Source: Comamonadaceae bacterium PBBC1
GTDB taxonomy: Bacteria > Pseudomonadota > Gammaproteobacteria > Burkholderiales > Burkholderiaceae_C
DNA: 64,000 bases
Assembly (NCBI GenBank): GCA_002256145.1
Contig: NKIP01000001.1
Location: forward strand, 318,090-382,089
Direction of reading: 5' to 3'
Below are positions 35,712-43,161 of the stretch, piece by piece (within the stretch, counting starts at the first letter, position 1; every line of letters begins with the position of its first letter). Under the pieces are notes generated by a model that had not been told where the DNA came from, searched no databases, and saw only the letters and a list, made by a program, of their open reading frames with translations. The position numbers were made by a program, and so were the translations under genes.

Positions 35712-36761
35712 ATGAACCCCTCACTTAAATCAACCCTTGAATTCATCCAGTCGTGCGAAACACCCTGGTCGCGTGACAACTCGGCCCCTTGGGGCATTCA
35801 TGAAGCCGACCCACCCCCCTACAACCGTTTGTATGGCCCAGTCCACGGGCGGGGGCCAGTGTCTGGGGTTTTGTTTCACCAACACCAGTTGCTGGCCCAA
35901 TGGGGCGAGCCCCACAAGGCCGACCTGACTTTCAGTGTGGCCAAAACCTACTTGGCCTTGCTGGCCGGCTTGGCCTTTGACCAAGGGCTGATCAAAAACG
36001 TTCACACGCCTGTTGCCGAGCAATGCCCCGGCATTGGCTTCGACTGCGATCGGCTGTCGCGCATCACCTGGCACCATTTGCTGCAGCAAACCAGCGAATG
36101 GGAAGGCACTTGCTTGGGCATTCCTGAACAAGTTGACCGATACCGCTGGTTGCCCTACCAAGCCGGACAAGCCGACGGCAAAAAAGGCGATGCCCGGCCA
36201 CTGGGTGAACCCGGCTCCCGGTTTGAGTACAACGACGTGCGCATCAACCAACTGTCATTGGCCTTGCTGCACCTGTTCAAGCGCCCACTGCCCGAGGTGT
36301 TTGAAGAATTTTTCAGGCAACCCCTGGGGTGTTCAGACCCGTTTCAATGGGTGGGCTACGAGCAAGGCTGGACCGAGGTCAATGGCCAACGCATGATGTC
36401 GGTGCCAGGCGGCAGCCACTGGGGCGGTGGCGTTTCCATCTCAGCCATGGACCAGGCGCTGATTGGCCTGATGCTCATGGGGCAAGGCCAGTTCAAAGGC
36501 CAACAAATTTTGTCCAAGCAATGGCTGCAGATGATGCAGCAGCCTTGCGACATCGCGCCCTATTACGGCTACCTGATTTGGCTCAACAAAGACGGTGCCT
36601 TGTTCAAGGATGCGCCCCGCACGTCCTGGTTTGCCATTGGCGCGGGTTCATCCATCACCTGGGTCGACCCCGTGCTGGAATTGGTGTGCATCATGCGCTG
36701 GATTGACAGTACAAAAACAAACGACTGCATCGCCCGGGTGATGCAGTCGTTGAAACCCTGA
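35712..36761 (+). CDS. Serine hydrolase of the class C beta-lactamase/DD-peptidase family
   Basis: 349-residue protein without signal peptide, hence probably a cytoplasmic esterase/lactamase-fold hydrolase. The nucleophile motif is S-V-A-K (FSVAKTYLALLAG) near 76-79. The YxN motif is probably YNDVRIN near 175-181, and WFAIGAGSS near the end stands at the KTG-box place. The DNA reads TTG-ATC-ATG here; I use the ATG at 35712. Substrate unknown. It converges on the VOC gene with a 14-bp gap. Confidence 0.8.
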   Translation: MNPSLKSTLEFIQSCETPWSRDNSAPWGIHEADPPPYNRLYGPVHGRGPVSGVLFHQHQLLAQWGEPHKADLTFSVAKTYLALLAGLAFDQGLIKNVHTPVAEQCPGIGFDCDRLSRITWHHLLQQTSEWEGTCLGIPEQVDRYRWLPYQAGQADGKKGDARPLGEPGSRFEYNDVRINQLSLALLHLFKRPLPEVFEEFFRQPLGCSDPFQWVGYEQGWTEVNGQRMMSVPGGSHWGGGVSISAMDQALIGLMLMGQGQFKGQQILSKQWLQMMQQPCDIAPYYGYLIWLNKDGALFKDAPRTSWFAIGAGSSITWVDPVLELVCIMRWIDSTKTNDCIARVMQSLKP

Positions 36762-36775
36762 AAAGGCGCTGAGGT

Positions 36776-37189
36776 TTACTTGGCAAAAAGGCTTTCGGGG
36801 TTTGCAAACGCCTTGAACTCAACGGCATTGCCGCAAGGGTCTAAAAAGAACATGGTGGCCTGCTCACCCACCTGACCTTGAAAGCGAATGTGGGGCTCAA
36901 TGACAAATTGGGTGCCCGCTTTTTTGAGCTTGTCGGCCATGGCCTCCCACTGGCCCATCTCCATCACCAAACCAAAATGCCGCACAGGCACGTTGTCGCC
37001 ATCGACCGCGCTGGTGTTGTGGTGACCGGCCTCTGAAGGACTCAAGTGGGCCACTATTTGGTGACCATAAAAATTGAAGTCAATCCAGTGCTCACTGGAG
37101 CGGCCTTCGGGGCAACCCAAAAGGTCACCATAAAACGCTCTGGCCTTGGCCAAAGAAGTGACGGGGAAAGCCAAATGGAAAGGTTGCAT
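36776..37189 (-). CDS. VOC (glyoxalase/dioxygenase-fold) family protein
   Basis: 137-residue vicinal-oxygen-chelate protein. Two beta-alpha-beta-beta-beta modules: HLAFPVTSLAKARAFYGDLLG at the start and FFLDPCGNAVEFKAF at the end. Metal ligands are likely H5, a histidine of the RHFGLVMEM strand and E in AVEFK. It resembles the lactoylglutathione-lyase-like proteins of unknown substrate. It marks the left border of the decayed defence locus. Confidence 0.88.
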   Translation of the reverse strand: MQPFHLAFPVTSLAKARAFYGDLLGCPEGRSSEHWIDFNFYGHQIVAHLSPSEAGHHNTSAVDGDNVPVRHFGLVMEMGQWEAMADKLKKAGTQFVIEPHIRFQGQVGEQATMFFLDPCGNAVEFKAFANPESLFAK

Positions 37190-37252
37190 GGTGTGCTCTG
37201 CCTGAAATCAAAAAGACAATTTTGCACCGAACACCGGGTGAAGTGGGGGCAT

Positions 37253-37384
37253 TTACGTGACAGAAGATGCCAGCGCCTGAGACTTGCCCAGTGGGTCCAG
37301 ATCTGGGTCGCGGTCGTTGAGCTGCGTGAACCCCACCGAAGCCAGCCAGCCGAGGGCTTGTTGTTCGAGTGGGTCTTTGGTCAT
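37253..37384 (-). pseudogene. 43-codon relic repeating the start of the neighbouring gene (or of an hsdR)
   Basis: A short frame begins with an ATG that overlaps the stop of the AlbA_2 gene (ATGA). Its first 20 codons read MTKDPLEQQALGWLASVGFT, almost the same as MTEDQLQQQALGWLASLGHT at the start of that gene, and the DNA is also clearly similar over about 55 bp. After that the similarity ends and the frame stops. EQQALGWLAxxGYT-like starts are also common in type I HsdR subunits, so it may be what is left of hsdR. It has little chance of a function. Confidence 0.65.
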
Positions 37385-38895
37385 TTCAATACTTTCCAAG
37401 AGCCACCTTTGTCGCCCCCAATGCGCTGAATTTTTCCTTGCTCTTGCATCGCGGCCAAAGTTCGCTCAATGGTTCGCGTGGTTTTTCCCAGCGCTGCGGA
37501 CAAGTCTGCGATGGTCATATGAGGGTTTATTCGCAATAGGCGATGGATGCCTGCTGGCGTTTTCTCCGACGTTTTCTCCGACGTTTTCTCCGACGTTTTC
37601 CCCGGCGTTTTCCCCGGCGTCCAGCCCATCGTCAGCACCGATTGGTCATAAGGCTCAAACGATTCCGTCAATTCCAGCGTGCGCCCCTCGCCCCGCCAGC
37701 TGGCCAAAATCCGTGGCAAACCCGAGCCAGCCCGCTCACCCAGGTTGATCATCAAAAACATCTGTTGCAGCGTGCGGTTGCGGCAGTCGCTCTCGCCACC
37801 CCTGAGTGCCTGCGCCACCGGCACGCGCAAAGCGCCGGGGTTACGAAACTCAAAACCCGATGGCCGCCGGATCACCCGCACCGACGCCCGGTCTGAATAA
37901 TCGGCATGCACCAGTGTGTTGACCAGCGCCTCACGCAACGCCTGGTGAATGGGTGTGTCGTCCACCCGTGTGTCGCCTTTCAGAACAAAAGGCACTTTCA
38001 GGTCGGCCGTCAGTTTGCGAATGACTTTGCGATAAAAGTCGAACACATTGCCAGACCAAGTGCCATCGGGCACCACGCGGTCCAGCCAGCGCACCGACGT
38101 GTCGGGCACATCGGGTTGTTCTTGGTAATCCACAAAATACAGCGGCGCACATTCCATGATGGCGGGCCACTGTCCAAACATCAGCACCCCGGCCAAAGTC
38201 AGGCCGCTTTCATCGGTGTTGCGGTCATCGCGCCACGCGCCCAATAAGCGCAAAAACTCGGTGTCATCCACGCCCACCCACGGGTGGCCCGGCTTGTGGC
38301 TGGCAAACTGATTGCGGTACGCATGCAGACTTTCAAGGTCCAGATCGCTCAAGCCAAAGCGGTTGCAAATGCGGGTGTCCCGGCTGTCTTGCACCTGGTC
38401 GGCCAGCATGCGCTTGACGGTGTCGTCGTCACACTTGCGGTCGCCGTCGTTCAAGCGGCGGTACGTGTTGCCTAGTGGCTGCCCGTTCAAAAAAACAGGT
38501 TTGTCTTTACGGGCCGCTTGCGGCACACGCACAGCCAACACAGTCTGGTCATCCAGCACCAGCTCTTGCACATCGACATCACTTAGCAAATTGGTGCTGA
38601 CCTTGCCTGGGTTGTTCAGGTTATTGAACAAATCGGCCCGCACCTTGGCCGGATCGTTCAGCCCGGCCACGCTGAACACGCCTGCATTCTCAAGAATACC
38701 CAACAAAACCACGCCGCCGTGGGCATTGGCCATGGCGGAATACGTGGGCCAAAAATCCTTGGGTACTTCGCCTTGGCCATTGGCACCTTGCGCGGCCTTG
38801 CACTCCAGCTCAACGCCTTCGCGCAGCGGCGTGTGACCCAACGAGGCCAGCCAGCCGAGGGCTTGTTGTTGGAGTTGGTCTTCGGTCATGTTCAT
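37381..38895 (-). CDS. AlbA_2/Schlafen-type putative ATP-dependent DNA-binding protein with C-terminal winged helix
   Basis: 504 residues. The N-terminal AlbA_2 (Schlafen) domain carries VELECKAAQG near 28-37 and SAMANAHGGVVLLGI near 53-67. The middle holds an HATPase_c_4-type region (HQALREALVNTLVHADY, FEFRNPGALRVP). A low-complexity linker of five four-residue units (GKTP, GKTS, EKTS...) then leads to a C-terminal winged helix (TIADLSAALGKTTRTIERTLAAM). Such proteins are common passengers of type I restriction loci and are thought to be regulators or defence factors. The linker is encoded by a 12-bp tandem repeat. It has its own upstream region with two ACATGA/TCATGT palindromes. Confidence 0.87.
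   Translation of the reverse strand: MNMTEDQLQQQALGWLASLGHTPLREGVELECKAAQGANGQGEVPKDFWPTYSAMANAHGGVVLLGILENAGVFSVAGLNDPAKVRADLFNNLNNPGKVSTNLLSDVDVQELVLDDQTVLAVRVPQAARKDKPVFLNGQPLGNTYRRLNDGDRKCDDDTVKRMLADQVQDSRDTRICNRFGLSDLDLESLHAYRNQFASHKPGHPWVGVDDTEFLRLLGAWRDDRNTDESGLTLAGVLMFGQWPAIMECAPLYFVDYQEQPDVPDTSVRWLDRVVPDGTWSGNVFDFYRKVIRKLTADLKVPFVLKGDTRVDDTPIHQALREALVNTLVHADYSDRASVRVIRRPSGFEFRNPGALRVPVAQALRGGESDCRNRTLQQMFLMINLGERAGSGLPRILASWRGEGRTLELTESFEPYDQSVLTMGWTPGKTPGKTSEKTSEKTSEKTPAGIHRLLRINPHMTIADLSAALGKTTRTIERTLAAMQEQGKIQRIGGDKGGSWKVLK
37558..37617. repeat. 12-bp tandem repeat, five units, inside the AlbA_2 gene
   Basis: Three exact units CGTTTTCTCCGA followed by two exact units CGTTTTCCCCGG. 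As 12 is a multiple of 3, gain or loss of a unit keeps the frame and changes only the linker length by four residues ([P/S]-[G/E]-K-T). The two unit types show that the array grew by local duplication. Confidence 0.9.
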
Positions 38896-38902
38896 TGATT
38901 TA

Positions 38903-38963
38903 ACATGAGGGCTTCATCATGTAAATATTTTGTTGATTTTTTTACATGACAAGAGCGTCATGT
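38903..38963. promoter_or_regulatory. Two ACATGA-n-TCATGT palindromes upstream of the AlbA_2 gene
   Basis: Palindrome A: ACATGA (38903-38908), 8 bp, TCATGT (38917-38922). Palindrome B: ACATGAC (38944-38950), 6 bp, GTCATGT (38957-38963). A further CACATGA lies at 38973-38979. They fill the 89-bp gap between the Fic gene and the AlbA_2 gene and flank a T-rich, promoter-like stretch. A dimeric regulator, perhaps the AlbA_2 protein with its winged helix, could bind here. Confidence 0.55.
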
Positions 38964-38984
38964 GTATAAATTGCACATGAGACT

Positions 38985-40067
38985 CTAGCGGGCCAAGGCC
39001 TCAAAAAATGCATCATTGATGAAATAGTTCTCACGCCAAACCGGTTGTTCGCGGAGTAAGCCTGCACCAACAAGCAGCCGCAGGTACTTGGTACAGGTAG
39101 GGCGAGAACCTAAGCCCGCCTCTTCAAGAAAGCGAACTTTGCAATAAGGATGACGAAAAACCACATCCAAAATGGCGGGCACTTGGACTTTGGGCAATAC
39201 CTTTTCGGCACCAACTGCCGCCTCGGCCATCAAGGCCAGCACAGCCTCAATACGCTGGCGGGTAACATGAGCCATCGTTTCGACACCGCGAAGCATGTAC
39301 AACACCCAAGACTCCCAATCCCCATTTTCTGTAACACCAGATAGCCCCCGGTAATACGCCGCTTTGTTCTCAATGATGTAGCGCGACAGGTACAGGATGG
39401 GGACATCCATCAAACCCTCAGCTTGGAGTTGCAGGATGTTCAAAATTCGGCCGACACGACCATTCCCGTCGGGAAATGGGTGAATCGCTTCAAACTGGTA
39501 ATGCATCACCGCCATACGCACCAAAGGGTCAAGCTCTGAAACGCCGTTGATGAATTGCTCCAAATTGGCCAGCTTGTCACGGATCAACGACTCCCCCTCG
39601 GGTGGGCAGTAAACAATTTCCCCACTGATGGGATTGGCCAATTTGGTACCAGAAAGACGACGAACACCATCGTCAGCTTGCTTAACGGTCTGATAAAGCG
39701 ATTCAAAAAGCCGCGTCGTCAAGGGCATGCCTTGTTTCACCCACTGATGCCCCTGCCACAGAGCATCCTTGTATCGGAGAACTTCCTTGGTCTGCGGGCT
39801 AGCGCCCGCGCCATCGTTCGCAAAGCCTCGAAACAGGTCATCGTTGGTCGTCACGATGTTTTCAATTTCAGACGACAGCTTGGCTTCTTGCAAACCAATC
39901 GCTTGGATCAAAACACCTTGGTTTGGCAACAGCTTGGCCGCGCCACGCAAATCCGCCAAAGCTGTACGCGCCGCAATCACTTGTTTGAGGACAGCCTTGC
40001 TCTCCAACTCTGCCGCTGGCGGGAGCAAAGGCAAATCGTTGTATTGTTGTAAGCGGTCAAAGGCCAT
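38985..40067 (-). CDS. Fic-family protein (predicted AMPylator, class II)
   Basis: 360-residue Fic/DOC-fold enzyme expected to transfer AMP (or another nucleotide part) to a protein hydroxyl. The catalytic motif is complete: H196-PFPDGNGRVGR-207. The N-terminal inhibitory helix S65-SEI-E69-N70 fits (S/T)xxxE(G/N), so the enzyme should be auto-inhibited. A Fic_N domain precedes the core and a winged-helix region follows (PTCTKYLRLLVGAGLL). Stand-alone Fic proteins of this build often sit in restriction loci. It lies 28 bp after the HsdS-DUF4268 gene. Confidence 0.93.
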   Translation of the reverse strand: MAFDRLQQYNDLPLLPPAAELESKAVLKQVIAARTALADLRGAAKLLPNQGVLIQAIGLQEAKLSSEIENIVTTNDDLFRGFANDGAGASPQTKEVLRYKDALWQGHQWVKQGMPLTTRLFESLYQTVKQADDGVRRLSGTKLANPISGEIVYCPPEGESLIRDKLANLEQFINGVSELDPLVRMAVMHYQFEAIHPFPDGNGRVGRILNILQLQAEGLMDVPILYLSRYIIENKAAYYRGLSGVTENGDWESWVLYMLRGVETMAHVTRQRIEAVLALMAEAAVGAEKVLPKVQVPAILDVVFRHPYCKVRFLEEAGLGSRPTCTKYLRLLVGAGLLREQPVWRENYFINDAFFEALAR

Positions 40068-40095
40068 CGGATTTCCTCATTCGGTCACGAGCATA

Positions 40096-40779
40096 TCAAG
40101 CCAAAGCCTGAATCACCGGCCTGAACACCGCGTTCATCTTGACGATGCGCTGCACAAACCAGTCGAGGTAGGCACCCCATTGGGCTTCGTCTTCAATAGG
40201 GCTGTCTTGTCGCCAAGTGGCGATGCGACAGGCGTGGGCGTCGGGCAGTTCTTGCCAGTCCAGATCAAAGCCCAGGGCCTGCTCGATGCTGGTGCGTTGC
40301 GCCAACAGGGTTTGGTACATCTTCTTGGATTCTGCGTGGTGGATGTAAACCTCCACACCCAGGCGGTCGTCGCGGTAGCTGGCGGTGGGGTTCAGGTTAA
40401 AACCTGCGCGGCCAATGGTATTGTTCAACCAATGCTGAGGCCATGGCTTTTGCGGCTTGATCTGCGGTGCGGCCGTGGCCAATCTGGCCACCAGCTCGGT
40501 CCACAGCTTGATCGTGCCCCAGCAAGTAAATACAAGATCACCGCGTTTAACCATCGAACGCTGAAACTCCTCGGCCTTCTCAGGGGAAAGAAACACCAGT
40601 CCATCGTCAATTAGTCTGGTCGATATTTTTGCACTAAGGTTTGAGCCTCGGATAACTGGAACACCAGAGTTAACGAAGTACTTCGAGCTAATTGCCGATC
40701 CAAACGGGCCTGTAGCAAGTGCAGTCGGGTATGGTGCAGCGATATCCTCGACTGTTACCACTCTCCAATCAGAACTCAT
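40096..40779 (-). CDS. Chimera: N-terminal HsdS target-recognition fragment fused to DUF4268
   Basis: 227 residues. Residues 1 to about 90 are the start of a type I specificity subunit (TGPFGSAISSKYFVNSGVPVIRG is represented by GPFGSAISSKYF and VPVIRGSNLS; then KRGDLVFTCWGTI). Here the first target-recognition domain breaks off. From about residue 91 the protein continues in frame as DUF4268 (RPQ-type block KPQKPWPQHWLNNTIGRAGF, then LGVEVYIHH, FDLDWQELPDAHACRIATW). The join is near 40510. The HsdS part is visibly richer in A and T than the rest. It cannot serve as a normal S subunit. The start overlaps the DUF1016 stop (ATGA). Confidence 0.82.
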   Translation of the reverse strand: MSSDWRVVTVEDIAAPYPTALATGPFGSAISSKYFVNSGVPVIRGSNLSAKISTRLIDDGLVFLSPEKAEEFQRSMVKRGDLVFTCWGTIKLWTELVARLATAAPQIKPQKPWPQHWLNNTIGRAGFNLNPTASYRDDRLGVEVYIHHAESKKMYQTLLAQRTSIEQALGFDLDWQELPDAHACRIATWRQDSPIEDEAQWGAYLDWFVQRIVKMNAVFRPVIQALA

Positions 40780-41861
40780 ACCCCAGCCCCCCTAGCTTCT
40801 GGCGATTGAGCATCGTCCCCTCTCCCCAATTCCTGCTCCAGTTGTTCAATGCTGGGCAGCTTGCCTCGCAAGGCTTCGGGCAGGGTGTGTGACAGGGTGT
40901 AGGTGGACAGGCCCATGGGTTTTTGGATGTCGCTCAAGGCGTATTCGGCCACCAGCCGGTCTTTGCTTTTGCACAGCAGCAGGCCAATGGTGGGGGCGTC
41001 GCCGTCTTGGCGCAGCTGGGCGTCCACGGCCTTGAGGTAGAAGTTCAGCTTGCCGGCAAACTCGGGCTCAAAGTCCACGGTTTTAAGCTCCACCACCACA
41101 TAGCAATGCAGGCGTGCATGGTAGAAAAGCAGGTCGATGAAGAAGTCTCGCTCACCGACTTGAAGCGGCACTTGCCGCCCCAGGTAGGCAAAGCCCGCGC
41201 CCAGCTCCAGCAAAAACTGGGTGACGTGCTCAATCAGTGCGGTTTCCAGCTCACGCTCGGTGTGTTCGGGAGTCAAGCTCAAAAAGTCAAACACATACGG
41301 GTCTTTGAGCACCTGCCGGGCCAGGTCTGACTGTGGGGCTGGCAGGGTGTGCGCAAAGTTGGTGACGGCGCGGCCTTCGCGTTGCCACAGGCCGCTTTCA
41401 ATCTGGTGCGTCAGCACTGCACGGCTCCAGCCGTGAGCTTGGGTTTGTTGAACGTAATAGAGAGCTTCTCCACGCGTTTGGCACTGGCTGATGATGGCCA
41501 AGTTGTGCCCCCAAGGAATGGACTGCAATTGGGCAACAGCCTGTTGCCCAATTGGCTCCGGCTCCGAACCCGCCCCCCAAAACTGCACCCACTGCCGGAT
41601 GTATTTGAGGTTGCGTTCTGAAAAGCCCGCCACCCCAGGAAACTCCCGCATCAAGTCGGTACTGATCTGAGCCAGAAACCCCTGCCCCCAGGAGGCGGAC
41701 GCTTGGCGCACCAAGATATCCGATCCCAACTGCCAGTAGAACTGTAGCAAGGCCGTGTTGACAGCCACGGCAGCCTTGAGCTGCACCTGCCGATAGCGGG
41801 TTTTCAGGTCAGAGAGCCAATGGCGGTACTCATGGCTGTTAGCCAACAATTCAAAACTCAT
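40776..41861 (-). CDS. DUF1016/YhcG-type PD-(D/E)XK nuclease-domain protein
   Basis: 361 residues: N-terminal DUF1016_N helical domain (QLKAAVAVNTALLQFYWQLG, GWGxGF-like SWGQGFLAQI) and a C-terminal PD-(D/E)XK domain with ERDFFIDLLFYHARLHCYVVVELK, i.e. the D...ELK core. Family members occur in type I restriction loci and mobile elements; exact role unknown. Its last codons overlap in another frame a short KLGGLGYEF stop sequence that looks like an HsdM end, so the gene seems to have been inserted at an hsdM/hsdS junction. Confidence 0.9.
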   Translation of the reverse strand: MSFELLANSHEYRHWLSDLKTRYRQVQLKAAVAVNTALLQFYWQLGSDILVRQASASWGQGFLAQISTDLMREFPGVAGFSERNLKYIRQWVQFWGAGSEPEPIGQQAVAQLQSIPWGHNLAIISQCQTRGEALYYVQQTQAHGWSRAVLTHQIESGLWQREGRAVTNFAHTLPAPQSDLARQVLKDPYVFDFLSLTPEHTERELETALIEHVTQFLLELGAGFAYLGRQVPLQVGERDFFIDLLFYHARLHCYVVVELKTVDFEPEFAGKLNFYLKAVDAQLRQDGDAPTIGLLLCKSKDRLVAEYALSDIQKPMGLSTYTLSHTLPEALRGKLPSIEQLEQELGRGDDAQSPEARGAGV

Positions 41862-42070
41862 ACCCCCTCCCCCAACTTCAAAAACACCGCATATTCACTC
41901 ATCACATCCACCGCAATGCTCTTGCCCGCTTGCAAGGCGGCCAGGTGTTCGGGTGTCAGGGTGAAGCGTTCGCCGCCCCAGCGCCGACCAAAGGGGGTTT
42001 CGTTGCCGTCGGCATCGAAGGGCTGATCGACGATCAGCACGTTGATTGGTTTTTCATGGCTGTGGTTCAT
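41858..42070 (-). CDS. Small conserved-looking hypothetical protein
   Basis: 70-residue acidic protein (VLIVDQPFDADGNETPFGRRWGGERFTLT ... only short parts quoted: VLIVDQPFDADGN, RFTLTPEHLAALQAGKS). No family that I can name with certainty; small proteins with an LTPEHLAALQAG block are found next to restriction genes. It overlaps both neighbours by four bases (ATGA), which supports that it is translated. Confidence 0.65.
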   Translation of the reverse strand: MNHSHEKPINVLIVDQPFDADGNETPFGRRWGGERFTLTPEHLAALQAGKSIAVDVMSEYAVFLKLGEGV

Positions 42071-42321
42071 GGTGTTTTAGGCTCCCACACTGGACGGTTC
42101 AGAAAGGGTGTCAGGCCTGCGGCCCTCACAGATTGAAAACGATCCATTGGGGCAGTCACTCTTTGCAGTGCTGGGTAGAAGCTCTCGCACAAGGCCATGT
42201 TGAACATGTAGCGAGCCAGCGTGATCTTGGGGTCAATGTGTCCGTCATGGCGCATGGCATAAGCCAGCAATCGCTCGGAAGAAATATGCGTTTCGACTTG
42301 CTGGATAAAGGAGTGAGGCAT
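42067..42321 (-). pseudogene. Truncated Abi-like (abortive infection family) gene
   Basis: 84 codons. ISSERLLAYAMRHDGHIDPK and LARYMFNMALCESFYPALQ match the N-terminal part of Abi-like proteins (which continue with LEVALRN and a longer helical body of about 200-300 residues). Here the match stops after about 60 residues and an unrelated tail ends at the next gene (ATGA overlap). It is probably a remnant; a stable short product is possible. Confidence 0.65.
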
Positions 42322-42421
42322 GTCGCGTTTGGTTTAACTTAGAATTAAGCGGTAAGCCTCGGAACTCCCTCTCCCGCTCCTCGCGGCGGTGACTGGAGCC
42401 GAGGTTTCTTTTTTGGTGGGT

Positions 42422-42810
42422 TCAAAACGCATACCCCAGCCCCCCCAGTTTCTTCCGAATATCAGGGTCAAGGCGTCGTCGATGCGCTTGCCAATGTCGG
42501 GCTGGGGCGCGGCAGCACGCAGCGCGTCCCAGCGGGCACCTTCGGGCACCCAAAATACGTTTTCGCTGGTGTAGTAGTCGCGGTCTTCCAGCTCGGCGGC
42601 AATGTCCTCGTCGGCGGCGTCGCCATAAAAGAGTTCATCGGCCGGGTCGCGCAGGCGCAGGGTCAGCTCGGCCTGGCGGGCCACAAAGGCGTCGGAGATG
42701 TATTTGACGAAGATGAGGCCCAGCACCAAGTGCTTGTATTCGGCGGCGTCCATGTTGGCGCGCAGTTTGTCGGCCGATGCCCAGAGGGTCTTTTTGATGT
42801 CGTCGAGCAT
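42422..42810 (-). pseudogene. Type I restriction methyltransferase hsdM with large internal deletion and frameshift
   Basis: From the ATG at 42810 the frame gives a typical HsdM N-terminus (MLDDIKKTLWASADKLRANM, EYKHLVLGLIFVKYISDAF, DYYTSENVFWVPEGARWDAL, QPDIGKRIDDAL), about 125 residues. Then it leaves the family. In the next frame the text reads LDPDIRKKLGGLGYAF and a stop at 42422, the look of an HsdM C-terminal end. So the middle, including the SAM site and NPPF/NPPY motif, is gone (several hundred codons). An alternative start lies at 42843. No methyltransferase activity is expected. Confidence 0.82.
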
Positions 42811-43161
42811 TGATGAGCGCTGGTTATTTGTGTTGTATGTCATCCGAAAGTGACAACATATTGACTCGCAAATAAGGTTCTGTTGCCACCAACGGCAATT
42901 TGACCATGCGCGGAGCAAACCGGCCACCCGGGCTGTCATAAAAATTTGAAGCGGTTTTGTGGGCTTGGCTCCACCTTCTTCCTGCAAGCCAACGTACCCC
43001 TCTTCCATGTTGGCGCTAAACGCCGGTGGCAAGCGAGACCACTGGTGCACGTCCACCGGCATGGGCAAGTTGCATGGATCACAGAAGGGGCTTTGACTTC
43101 TTCAAAATGACACAGCACCGGATCGCGAAAAGTCGACCATAAGCCTGGCAGATCATCTGCT
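42811..43161. other. 351-bp stretch without a recognisable gene
   Basis: Right border of the decayed defence locus, between hsdM and the enoyl-CoA hydratase gene. The frame of hsdM stays open upstream to 43068, but the translation has no family features. I see no inverted repeat, direct repeat or attachment site that would define the edge of an insertion. Confidence 0.5.

Noticed and set aside
42811..43068. In-frame extension of hsdM to 43068
   Set aside because: The residues do not resemble HsdM and start with TTG; family starts lie at 42810 (or 42843).
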